This document shows, one piece after another, positions 45,165 through 53,131 of a stretch of DNA of 64,000 nucleotides. Source of the stretch: Nocardioides aurantiacus (lineage in GTDB: Bacteria; Actinomycetota; Actinomycetes; Propionibacteriales; Nocardioidaceae); NCBI RefSeq assembly GCF_003752505.1, contig NZ_RKHO01000001.1, forward strand, positions 3,996,009-4,060,008. Direction: 5' to 3'. The notes below the pieces were generated by a model. The model did no database searches, was not told the DNA's origin, and was given only the letters and a program-made list of their open reading frames with translations. Position 1 is the first letter of the stretch, and each line of letters starts with the position of its first letter. Position numbers and translations under genes: made by a program.

Positions 45165-48100
45165 CTACTGGGCGATGGCGGCGGCCGTGTGAAAGAAATC
45201 CGCCGGCATGGGAGTAGCCAGCCGCCACGTGATGGCAATAGGTCGCTCTCCCTGGTGCGAGACGTAGGTCGCCGGCCCGAGGAAGAGGTACGGCGAGGTT
45301 CCGAAGTCGTCCTTCTGTTCGCGGCGTACGAACAGCAGGATGGTGCTGGTGCCGGAGAGGTAGCGGCGGCCAGTGGGGGAATTGACCGAGGTGGTCGACT
45401 GTGACTCCCAGTGGAACAGCTCGGGACTGATTGGGTAGTCCTGATACATCGTCGTGGGGGAGTAGTCCGCTTCTGACTTCTTCAGGGTGACGAAGAATGC
45501 GTCGACGTTGGTGGCCTCGGAGTACACGACGCCCTGCATCACGCTGGTGGGACGGCGCTTCAGGTTGGCGTAATCGATTGCGGCGAGAATCTCTTCGCGC
45601 TGGTAGCGACCGTGCACCCGTAAGGGGACCTCATCGAGGTGCCGACCGAGCGCAGTCGTCACGTGACGGGCAGCATCGAACGAGAAGTCAGCGACGGTCT
45701 GGATCTCGTGTCGGGCCGCACCCTCGGCTTGCAGGGCGGCCAATGCGTCGTCGTACGAGCGGTGTCCGCCACCGTCCGGCCAAAGCGAGAAAAATAGCAT
45801 GCGAGCAAGGCGCCGCTCCATCGCCGACATCGAGCTGTACGCCGGCGCGCCGTCGGCCAGCAGCCCGCGATAGGACTCCGCCCGCACGCGGTCGTCGACG
45901 TGCGCGAAGGCGCGGACGCGGCGCAGCAGGCGATCCTCGAGCTCAGACCCCGGCGGTGTGGGCAGACCTGCGTCGCGTCGCAGGCCGGTCCACGAGTTCT
46001 TGCCCTGGCGCAAGATGTCGCTCAGCTCGAGACCGGACTCGTCGAGGAACGCGGGCAGGTCTTGTGCGCCATGCTCCCGGAGCTCCGAGACGATTTGCGA
46101 CCATCGACGGGTCACCTGCCCGCGGATGTTGTCGAGCACCAGCTCGCGCGACTGTCGGTCCATGACGATCTGGCAACCAGACGGCAAGAAGGGGAAGTCG
46201 TTCTCGACCTGGCGCAACACGTGCCGTCGAGTCCCTCCAATGAGGGCCCGATAGCGGTTCGCGAACTGAAACTCGTGACGGTGGTAGCCGATGAAATCCA
46301 GCACTGTGAGCACCGCCTTGTGAGGCGTACGACGAAGTCCGCGCCCGAGCTGCTGCAAGAAGATGGTCGCGCTCTCGGTGGGCCGAAGGAACAACACGGT
46401 GTCCACGTCCGGCACGTCGAGGCCCTCGTTGAAGAGATCCACCGTGAACAGGATGTTGGCCTTGCCGGCGCGCAGATCAGCCAGGGCCTCAGCGCGCTCG
46501 CGAGGTGGCGTCGAGCCGCTCAATGCACACGCAGTGACGCCTGCATCGTTGAAGACCCGGGCCATGTACTCCGCATGGGCCACGCTGACGCAGAAGCCGA
46601 GACCCCGCATGGACGTCACGTCGGCGACCTTGTCGCGCAACTCCTTCAGCACGATGGCGGCGCGGCTGTCGTTCCCGGTGTAGACGCCGTCCAGCTCGTC
46701 CGCGTCGTAACGGTTGCGCGTCCACCTGACCTGGCGCAGGTCGGTGCCGTCAGCAACCGCGAAGTAGTGGAAGGGGCAGAGGAGGTCGGCCCCCAGCGCG
46801 TCCCACAGGCGCAGCTCCGTGGCTGTACGTCCCCCGAAGAACTCCACGCGGACGTCCACGCCATCGGCGCGCTCGGGCGTCGCTGTCAGTCCCAGCAGCT
46901 CGCGCGGCTGCAAGTGCTCGATGATGCGTCGGTAGGTGCGGGCTTCAGCGTGGTGGAACTCGTCGATCACGATGATGTCGAAGGCGTCGGCGGGGATGTT
47001 GTCCACGCCGTAGGCAGTGAGGGACTGAACGCTGGCGAACACGTGTCGCCAGCGCTCGGGTCGAGCGTTGCCGACGTAGAGCTCGCCGAAGTTGGCGTCG
47101 GTCAGCACTTCGCGGTAGGTCCGCAGCGACTGCTCGAGGATCTCGCGGCGGTGAGCGACGAACAGGAGTGTGGGCTGCCCTCCCGCGGTCTCGCACAACC
47201 CGCGGTAGTCCAACGCCGCCACTACCGTCTTGCCGGTTCCCGTGGCCGCCACCACGAGGTTGCGGTGCCGGTCATGCGCCTGCCGCTCCGCCTTGATCGC
47301 TTCGAGCATGTCCTCCTGATAGGGGAAGGGACGCACCTGCAAGCCCGAGATCGAGATGGTCACGCTGTCCGTCGTGCGCCGTCCGGCTGCGGCGTTGAGC
47401 GCATCGTCGAGCCGGTCCCGATCGCGGTCCGGGTCGTAGGGCTCGAAGTCGGCGTTGTCCCAGTAGGAGTCGAACGTCGCGCGGAACTTCTGCAGCAGCG
47501 ATGGCGTCGTCGCTTCCGCCAAACGGACGTTCCACTCGACGCCCTCCAGCAGGGCGCTCGTGGAGAGGTTGGACGAGCCGACGTACGCCGTGTGAAAACC
47601 AGTGGCGCGGTGGAACAACCAGGCCTTTGCGTGGAGGCGTGTGCGGGCGGCGTCGTACTGCACCTTGACTTGGGCGCCATAGTCCCGAATCAGACGGTCG
47701 AGCGCTTGCCGCTCAGTGCCGCCGATGTAGGTCGTGGTGAGGATTCGCAGAGGTACGCCGGCCTCGTGCGCCCGCTTGAGCGGAGCGTCGAGCAGTCGGA
47801 CTCCCCGCCACATGACGAAGGCGCAGAGCAGATCGATGCGGTCAGCCGAATCGATCTCTGCTCGGAGCTCGCTGGCCAGGCTGGGTTCGTCGGGTGCGTT
47901 GGTGAGCAGAGCAGCGTCATTCAGGGGGGTGCGGGGACGCTGCGCATACCGACCACTGCCGCCAGGGCCGCCCGCAGGTCGTAGCGACACCAGTTCCTCG
48001 GCCGGCGCCAAGACGTCGTCGTGGTCGTCGATCGCCTCCAGCAGCCGGTTGATCGTGGCGATGCGCTCAGCCGGGTCGCGCACCACACTCAGCCGTCGCT

Positions 48101-48254
48101 CGAGACGATCGGACAGGTGCCTGGCTAGGCGCAGGTTGAGATCGGCGTCGTCGACCCGGTTGCGCGATGCTTCTAGGTCATCCGCCCCGATCGCTGCGGA
48201 CAGTGCGCGAGTCAGGATGGCTTCGTAGAGCCCTTCCTCCACGCCGGCCCCCAT
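45165..48254 (-). CDS. PLD-like nuclease fused to DEAD/DEAH helicase with C-terminal DUF3427
   Basis: 1029 residues. An N-terminal helical part is followed by a phospholipase-D-type nuclease domain with one HxK motif (His208-Ala-Lys210, then VGSSNLSTSAL). A superfamily 2 helicase follows: Walker A AATGTGKTVVAAL near 335, the DEAH-like box VIDEFHHAEA, LLGLTATPERADG, and motif VI LQQLGRGLRR. The C-terminal ~250 residues (GVVYSEATNVDAFFVTLKKS, WESQSTTS) match the DUF3427 type. Such proteins are common in defence islands and may cut or unwind invading DNA. It converges on the RT gene with 45 bases between them, and its base composition is close to the host's. Confidence 0.88.
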   Translation of the reverse strand: MGAGVEEGLYEAILTRALSAAIGADDLEASRNRVDDADLNLRLARHLSDRLERRLSVVRDPAERIATINRLLEAIDDHDDVLAPAEELVSLRPAGGPGGSGRYAQRPRTPLNDAALLTNAPDEPSLASELRAEIDSADRIDLLCAFVMWRGVRLLDAPLKRAHEAGVPLRILTTTYIGGTERQALDRLIRDYGAQVKVQYDAARTRLHAKAWLFHRATGFHTAYVGSSNLSTSALLEGVEWNVRLAEATTPSLLQKFRATFDSYWDNADFEPYDPDRDRDRLDDALNAAAGRRTTDSVTISISGLQVRPFPYQEDMLEAIKAERQAHDRHRNLVVAATGTGKTVVAALDYRGLCETAGGQPTLLFVAHRREILEQSLRTYREVLTDANFGELYVGNARPERWRHVFASVQSLTAYGVDNIPADAFDIIVIDEFHHAEARTYRRIIEHLQPRELLGLTATPERADGVDVRVEFFGGRTATELRLWDALGADLLCPFHYFAVADGTDLRQVRWTRNRYDADELDGVYTGNDSRAAIVLKELRDKVADVTSMRGLGFCVSVAHAEYMARVFNDAGVTACALSGSTPPRERAEALADLRAGKANILFTVDLFNEGLDVPDVDTVLFLRPTESATIFLQQLGRGLRRTPHKAVLTVLDFIGYHRHEFQFANRYRALIGGTRRHVLRQVENDFPFLPSGCQIVMDRQSRELVLDNIRGQVTRRWSQIVSELREHGAQDLPAFLDESGLELSDILRQGKNSWTGLRRDAGLPTPPGSELEDRLLRRVRAFAHVDDRVRAESYRGLLADGAPAYSSMSAMERRLARMLFFSLWPDGGGHRSYDDALAALQAEGAARHEIQTVADFSFDAARHVTTALGRHLDEVPLRVHGRYQREEILAAIDYANLKRRPTSVMQGVVYSEATNVDAFFVTLKKSEADYSPTTMYQDYPISPELFHWESQSTTSVNSPTGRRYLSGTSTILLFVRREQKDDFGTSPYLFLGPATYVSHQGERPIAITWRLATPMPADFFHTAAAIAQ

Positions 48255-48359
48255 TCCGATCGCTCACCACCGCGCAGGTCTGCACGCTAGCGGGCACACC
48301 CGCTTCGGGAAGCAGGCGCGCGACACGCACCGGCCCAGGACCGCCGGAGATGACGGCCG

Positions 48360-49052
48360 TTAAGGCGCCGGCCGAGTGAGCGGCGGCAGCAACGCGGTCG
48401 TCGCCCCCCGTCGAAACAGCTCAGCCGGCCGCCCACCCTGCCGGTTCGTCCGCTCTCCAGTAGCGGCGAGGAACCCCGGGGTTGCCGTCGCCTTGCGATG
48501 GAAGTTCCGCGGGTCGAGGGTGACCCCCCAGACGACCTCGTAGACCCGTCGCAGCTCGCCGATGGTGAACTCCGGCGGGCAGAAGGCGGTGGCGAGGGGG
48601 GAGTACTCCAGCTTGGCGCGGGCGCGCTCGAGCCCGTCGCGCAGGACCTCGTCGTGGTCGAAGGCGAGCGACTCGACCGACGACACCGGCACCCAGGAAG
48701 CGGCCACCGCGTCGGTGCCGGCCCGGGGCGTCGGTAGGTCGGGGGCGAGCGCCAGGTGGGCGACGCTGACGACGCGCATGCGGGGGTCGCGGGCGGGGGC
48801 GCCGTACGTGCGGAGCTGCTCGAGGTGGACGTCCGCTGCGGTCAGGCCGGTCTCCTCGGCGAGCTCGCGCAGGGCGGCGGTCTCGAGGTCCTCGTGGGGC
48901 AGGACGAAGCCGCCGGGGAGGGCGCGCCGGCCGGCGTACGGCTCCTCGCCCCGCTCCACCGTCAGCACGCACAGGTCGTCGTCGCGGATGGTCAGGACGA
49001 CGAGGTCGACGGTGACGGCGAAGGGCTCGAAGGCGCCGGGGTCGTAGGCCAT
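48360..49052 (-). CDS. NrtR-like NUDIX transcriptional regulator (paralog 1)
   Basis: 230 residues. The N-terminal NUDIX fold has VDLVVLTIRDDDLCVLTVERG and the box region PGGFVLPHEDLETAALRELAEETG. The C-terminal ~80 residues form a winged helix (FTIGELRRVYEVVWGVTLDPRNFHRKA). This is the NrtR layout, where ADP-ribose or a related nucleotide releases the repressor from DNA. Unlike many NrtR proteins the NUDIX box is nearly intact (G-x5-E-x7-REx2EE), so it may still hydrolyse. It diverges from the SPFH/NAD-kinase-like pair; its TAGGGT box is 7 bases ahead of the ATG and one operator (49074-49088) lies next to it. A second NrtR is at 58105. Confidence 0.88.
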   Translation of the reverse strand: MAYDPGAFEPFAVTVDLVVLTIRDDDLCVLTVERGEEPYAGRRALPGGFVLPHEDLETAALRELAEETGLTAADVHLEQLRTYGAPARDPRMRVVSVAHLALAPDLPTPRAGTDAVAASWVPVSSVESLAFDHDEVLRDGLERARAKLEYSPLATAFCPPEFTIGELRRVYEVVWGVTLDPRNFHRKATATPGFLAATGERTNRQGGRPAELFRRGATTALLPPLTRPAP

Positions 49053-49059
49053 GGGTGCG

Positions 49060-49065
49060 ACCCTA
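49060..49065 (-). promoter_or_regulatory. -10 box of leaderless NUDIX regulator gene
   Basis: TAGGGT on the minus strand, seven bases before ATG 49052. Confidence 0.5.
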
Positions 49066-49073
49066 CCGAGTTG

Positions 49074-49088
49074 TCGTCGAGTTGACGA
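49074..49088. promoter_or_regulatory. Operator 1, TCGTC-N5-GACGA
   Basis: TCGTC GAGTT GACGA. It covers the -35 region of the SPFH promoter and lies upstream of the -10 of the NUDIX regulator. Same dyad as the site at 49108-49122; centres are 34 bases apart. Confidence 0.65.
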
Positions 49089-49111
49089 GAACAGGCCGTG
49101 AAGCTTATCGT
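49082..49111 (+). promoter_or_regulatory. Promoter of SPFH gene
   Basis: TTGACG (49082-49087), 18-base spacer, TATCGT (49106-49111). The two operator copies overlap the -35 and the -10/start region, which fits repression by the divergent NUDIX regulator. Confidence 0.5.
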
Positions 49112-49122
49112 CATTACGACGA
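49108..49122. promoter_or_regulatory. Operator 2, TCGTC-N5-GACGA
   Basis: TCGTC ATTAC GACGA. Second copy, overlapping the -10 and start of the SPFH gene promoter. Confidence 0.65.
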
Positions 49123-49144
49123 AAACAATCGACCGGAGGTCACC

Positions 49145-50152
49145 ATGGCTGACATCGCCCGCTACCCGTTGGTCCGCCACCTGCGCGGCAACGCCACCAC
49201 CCACGTCGCCCACGTGCGCAACGGAAAGACCGTCCACGCCGGGGTCGGGGCGGCCTTCTGGTACCGCCCGCTCAGCGCCGTCCTCACCGAGGTGCCGGTC
49301 GACGACCGCGACCTCGCGCTGCTGCTCCACGCCCGCACCGCCGACTTCCAGGACGTGAGCGTGCAGGCCACGGTCACCTTCCGCGTCGTCGACCCGACGG
49401 TCGCCGCGGGCCGCATCGACTTCTCGATCGACCCCGAGCACGGCCGCTGGAGGGGTACGCCGCTCGACCAGGTCGCGGGGCTGCTCACCGAGAGCGCCCA
49501 GCAGCACGCCGTCGACCTGGTGGCCGGCGCCGAGCTGACCACCGTGCTGGCCGGCGGGGTGCGGCCGATCCGGGCCGCGATCGCCGAGGGCCTGGCCGGC
49601 GACGGCCGGCTGGCCGAGAGCGGCATCGCGGTCATCGGCGTCCGCGTCGTCGCGGTGCGGCCCGAGCCGGAGGTCGAGAAGGCGCTGCGTACTCCGACCC
49701 GCGAGCAGGTGCAGCAGGAGGCCGACCGGGCGACGTACGAGCGGCGCGCGATGGCCGTCGAGCGCGAGCGAGCGATCGGGCAGAACGAGCTGCAGACCCA
49801 GATCGAGCTCGCCCGGCGCGAGGAGGAGCTGGTCACCCAGCGCGGCGCCAACGCCCGTCGTCAGGCCGAGGAGGCGGCGGCGGCCGGCGAGGTCGCCACG
49901 GACGCCGAGGCGCGCCGCGTCGAACGGCTGGCGGTCGCCAAGGCCGAGGCGACTCGCTCGGCCGGTGTGGCCGAGGGCGAGGCGGAGGCGGCGCGGGTCG
50001 CGGCGTACGCCGAGCTCAGCGAGGCCGTCATCCTCGGCCTGGCCCTCAAGGAGCTCGCCGGCAACCTGCCCCGCATCGAGAGCCTCGTGCTGACGCCCGA
50101 CCTGCTCGCGCCGGTGCTGGCCAAGCTCGGCGCGGCCAAGGGGGAGGCGTGA
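49145..50152 (+). CDS. SPFH/band-7 domain protein
   Basis: 335 residues. An SPFH-type domain ([44 protein letters not shown]), then a long charged coiled coil (~200-300: [23 protein letters not shown] in part, ending [23 protein letters not shown]), then a C-terminal segment. There is no obvious membrane helix, so it may sit on the membrane by other means or work as a cytoplasmic scaffold ring. RBS GGAGG precedes the ATG. It is directly controlled by the two NUDIX-linked operators. Its stop overlaps the start of the NAD-kinase-like gene (GTGA), so the two products are coupled. Confidence 0.87.
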   Translation: MADIARYPLVRHLRGNATTHVAHVRNGKTVHAGVGAAFWYRPLSAVLTEVPVDDRDLALLLHARTADFQDVSVQATVTFRVVDPTVAAGRIDFSIDPEHGRWRGTPLDQVAGLLTESAQQHAVDLVAGAELTTVLAGGVRPIRAAIAEGLAGDGRLAESGIAVIGVRVVAVRPEPEVEKALRTPTREQVQQEADRATYERRAMAVERERAIGQNELQTQIELARREEELVTQRGANARRQAEEAAAAGEVATDAEARRVERLAVAKAEATRSAGVAEGEAEAARVAAYAELSEAVILGLALKELAGNLPRIESLVLTPDLLAPVLAKLGAAKGEA

Positions 50153-51030
50153 CCGGCCTCGCCCCGCGGGTGGTCGTGGTGCACCGGCGCACGGAGCTCG
50201 CGGAGCTCCTCGCCCGCCACGGCACCCGCGGGCAGGCGGCCTTCTTCCTGCAGGCGAGGGGGCGCGACCTCGACGAGCTCGACGCTCGGGACGCCGCGCA
50301 GCGGTCCGCGCTGGCCGAGGTGGGCGCGGCGGTCCCGCTCGACTGGCGCCGGGGGAGCGTAGAGCGGGGCGACCTCGACCGGTTCCTGTTCGAGCCGGAC
50401 GACCTGGTGGTCGTGGTGGGGCAGGACGGGCTGGTGGCCAACGTCGCGAAGTACCTCCACGGGCAGCCGGTCATCGGCATCGACCCCGAGCCGGGCCGCA
50501 ACCCGGGCGTGCTCGTCCGGCACCAGCCGTCGGCGACCGCCGCGCTGCTCCAGGGGAAGGGGCGGATCGAGCACCGCACCATGGTCGAGGCGCGGACCGA
50601 CGACGGGCAGGTGCTGGTCGCGCTCAACGAGGTGTACGTCGGCCACCCCAGCCATCAGACCGCGCGCTACACGCTGACCGCACCCGGGGGTGCGCCCGAG
50701 CGGCAGGCGTCGTCGGGTCTGCTGGTGGCGACCGGTACGGGTGCGACCGGCTGGTGCCGGTCGGCCTGGCTCGAGCGGCATTCGCAGCTGGCCCTGCCGG
50801 CGCCGACCGAGCAGCGGCTGGCCTGGTTCGTCCGCGAGGCCTGGCCCTCGCCGGCGACCGGGGTCACCGCCACCGAGGGATCGCTCGCCGGAGCGCCCTT
50901 GGTGATCACCGTCGAGACCGACGGCCTGGTGGCCTTCGGCGACGGCATGGAGGCCGACCACCTGACGCTTCGGTGGGGCCAGCAGGTGAGCGTCGGGGTG
51001 GCGGAGCGGGTGCTGCGGCTGGTGGTGTGA
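50149..51030 (+). CDS. NAD-kinase-like protein
   Basis: 293 residues. The pattern [19 protein letters not shown] (GQDG at 91-94), [28 protein letters not shown] and [14 protein letters not shown] follows the NAD kinase fold. The GGDGTxL motif is GQDGLVA here and the usual TPTGSTAY segment is TGTGATGW. The catalytic Asp of GxDG is kept, so activity is possible, but the substrate pocket is altered. It is the second gene of an SPFH operon under an NrtR-like NUDIX regulator, suggesting a shared NAD or ADP-ribose theme. The reaction is unproven; diacylglycerol or sphingosine-type kinase relatives were considered but fit less well. Confidence 0.75.
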   Translation: MTGLAPRVVVVHRRTELAELLARHGTRGQAAFFLQARGRDLDELDARDAAQRSALAEVGAAVPLDWRRGSVERGDLDRFLFEPDDLVVVVGQDGLVANVAKYLHGQPVIGIDPEPGRNPGVLVRHQPSATAALLQGKGRIEHRTMVEARTDDGQVLVALNEVYVGHPSHQTARYTLTAPGGAPERQASSGLLVATGTGATGWCRSAWLERHSQLALPAPTEQRLAWFVREAWPSPATGVTATEGSLAGAPLVITVETDGLVAFGDGMEADHLTLRWGQQVSVGVAERVLRLVV

Positions 51031-51117
51031 AACCGCCAGATTGACCGGAACCTCCACGCGCGGAGCTGATGGTCGGCATCCTGAGGATGTCCGATTTGAG
51101 CACCTTGGGGGAACGTC

Positions 51118-52059
51118 ATGACTGCCGAAGCCGAGCTGGGACCCGCGGTCCCGCATGACGGTCCCGCCATCGTCGTCCGCTGGAAGCGCTTCGGGCACGA
51201 CCGCCTCTACGTCAAGGGCGTCGACGACCTCGACCTCGGCTACTGGGACCTCAAGACCGACGAGCCCCACCCCGCGAGACCGGAGTGGCTGGGGGTCGTC
51301 ACCGAAGCCGTGACGACATGGAAGCGGACCGCGCCGGCCCGCAACGTCACGCCGTCCACCGTGTCGGTCGTCCGCGAACCCGAGGCGCCGCCGGCCCCCG
51401 TCCTCGACGCGCCCTCGACCGCGGTGCCGGACCGTCCGTGGGTCGACCTGGCGACCAACCTGCCGGCAGAAGGGATCCGTGAGATCGCCGTCGCGGCGCA
51501 CCAGGCTGCGCCGGTGAAAAGCGTCCTCGCCCGGGTCCTCGGCGTCCACACCGAGGAGCGGGGCTGGCGCATCGGCGCGGACGGGGAGGAAAAGGTGGCG
51601 GCCAAGCTGGCGAAGGTGGCCGCCCGCGACCCGCGCTGGCGCTTCCTGCACTCGATCCCGGTCGGCACCCGTGGCTCCGACATCGACCACCTGGCCATCG
51701 GCCCGGGTGGCGTCTTCACCATCAACTCCAAGCACCACCCCGGGTCGAAGATCTGGGTGGGGGGCAACACGTTCCTGGTGGACGGTCACAAGCAGCCCTA
51801 CGTACGAAACTCCCGCCACGAGGCCGAGCGCGCCGCACGGTTGCTGTCGGCGGGCGCTGGCTTCGCTGTACCGGTCGACGGGATGGTCGTGACCGTGAAC
51901 GCAGGCGACTTCGTCGTCAAGGCGCAGCCGACCGGCGTCCACGTCGTACAGCGCATACAGGTCGCGACGTGGCTGCTGCGTCTGGGTCCCACGCTGGACG
52001 ACGCGCAGATCGAGGCGATCTACGAGGTGGCTCGGCGGTCGACCACCTGGCGCGACTGA
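51118..52059 (+). CDS. NERD-domain (nuclease-related) protein
   Basis: 313 residues. An N-terminal ~100 residues of unknown type (IVVRWKRFGHDRLYVKGVDD), a Pro-rich stretch, then a NERD domain from ~150: GWRIGADGEEKVAAKLAKV, SIPVGTRGSDIDHLAIGPGG, VFTINSKHHPGSKIWVGG, FLVDGHKQPYVRNSRHEAER. The acidic Asp in SDIDHL and Lys in NSKHH correspond to the PD-(D/E)xK-like core. NERD proteins are common near mobile and defence genes. It has its own 87-base upstream gap and ends 47 bases before the PGN_0703-like gene. The function is probably a DNA-cutting or DNA-binding one. Confidence 0.87.
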   Translation: MTAEAELGPAVPHDGPAIVVRWKRFGHDRLYVKGVDDLDLGYWDLKTDEPHPARPEWLGVVTEAVTTWKRTAPARNVTPSTVSVVREPEAPPAPVLDAPSTAVPDRPWVDLATNLPAEGIREIAVAAHQAAPVKSVLARVLGVHTEERGWRIGADGEEKVAAKLAKVAARDPRWRFLHSIPVGTRGSDIDHLAIGPGGVFTINSKHHPGSKIWVGGNTFLVDGHKQPYVRNSRHEAERAARLLSAGAGFAVPVDGMVVTVNAGDFVVKAQPTGVHVVQRIQVATWLLRLGPTLDDAQIEAIYEVARRSTTWRD

Positions 52060-52106
52060 GACGCGCTCAACCCACCTTTGACGAGGAACAGCGAGGAGAT
52101 CGAGAC

Positions 52107-53105
52107 ATGATCATGGAGCCCACGCCGACACAAGCCGAGCTGGAGACAGCTCATTGCTGGTTTGACAGCGACAAGGCCGGCGGCGCCGAGATGACCGAGT
52201 TCAAGCGCCTGGCCCGTTATCGACAACACCGATGGGCCACGGAGGTGAAGGGTGTCCGCGCCTTCGGAACACACTCCCGAACCCGCGGCGGAGGTGTGAC
52301 TGAGGTCGAAAATGGCACGAAGCTACTGAATGAGGACGCGGACCGTGGCTTGAACTTCCTCACGAGGGGCGCCCACGCCGCAGCGATGGATCGCGTTGCC
52401 CAGAAGCAACCTCACGAGACCCTGGACGAACGCCGCTTACGCCGCGACCTCCTCTCGTCGATGCCCATGGCCTTCAACCTCTTCGGCGACGCGGCGCGAG
52501 CCGACAACAACGCTTCGAGAGCGGCTCTTGCACGTGTGTTCGGGGTGGCTGACGCCCCGGTGTCGGATCTTGTCTTCGAATGGTCTCCTGAGCGTAGGAG
52601 CGACGCCTACACCCGGGATCGCACTGCTTTCGACGTCGCATTGCGCCTGGGTGATGAGTCCGCTCCGAGGACCGTCGTCGGGATCGAGACGAAGTACCAC
52701 GAGCACTGCGCGCGGGAGACCCGCCCGAGCCCGGCAAAGGCGGAAGCGCGTCAGCGTCATGATCAGCAGACGGCCTTCCTCGTCGAAATCGCCGAACGGT
52801 CTGGAGTGTTCGCCAGTGGTTGGCAGGACGCCGTCCTCGACACGGACCTGCGTCAGCTGTGGCGCGACCATCTCCTTGCCCTGTCGATGCGGAATCGCAC
52901 CGACCTCTGGACGACGGAAACGCGCTACGTTCTGCTGTTCCCCCGTCGCAATGTCAGCTTTGCAGCGGCTGCCGAACGCTACAACGCTGTGCTTGCGGAG
53001 CCCGGCGGCTCGTTCGCGGCCCTCGCCATCGAGGACGTGGTCGATTCGGCCTTCCTCGACACCCCCGACGCTGCTCAGTTGTTCCGACAGCGCTACCTAT
53101 GGTGA
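52107..53105 (+). CDS. PGN_0703-like putative restriction endonuclease
   Basis: 332 residues. The central stretch DLVFEWSPERRSDAYTRDRTA and FDVALRLGDES, then VVGIETKYHEH, gives a PD-(D/E)xK signature (Asp, then Glu-Thr-Lys), matching the PGN_0703 family of predicted restriction-type nucleases. Its start is ATG 52107 with GAGGAG upstream. No methyltransferase is near, so if it is a nuclease its self-protection is unclear. The base composition is slightly lower in GC than the flanking core genes. It lies between the NERD gene and the HNH gene in what looks like a defence cluster. Confidence 0.8.
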   Translation: MIMEPTPTQAELETAHCWFDSDKAGGAEMTEFKRLARYRQHRWATEVKGVRAFGTHSRTRGGGVTEVENGTKLLNEDADRGLNFLTRGAHAAAMDRVAQKQPHETLDERRLRRDLLSSMPMAFNLFGDAARADNNASRAALARVFGVADAPVSDLVFEWSPERRSDAYTRDRTAFDVALRLGDESAPRTVVGIETKYHEHCARETRPSPAKAEARQRHDQQTAFLVEIAERSGVFASGWQDAVLDTDLRQLWRDHLLALSMRNRTDLWTTETRYVLLFPRRNVSFAAAAERYNAVLAEPGGSFAALAIEDVVDSAFLDTPDAAQLFRQRYLW

Positions 53106-53131
53106 GCAGCTGATTCCGAGGTGTGGTGTCG

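Noticed and set aside
45900..47984. A 694-codon plus-strand frame opposite the helicase
   Set aside because: Helicase motifs (ATGTGKT, DEFHH, LGRGLRR) on the minus strand are decisive.
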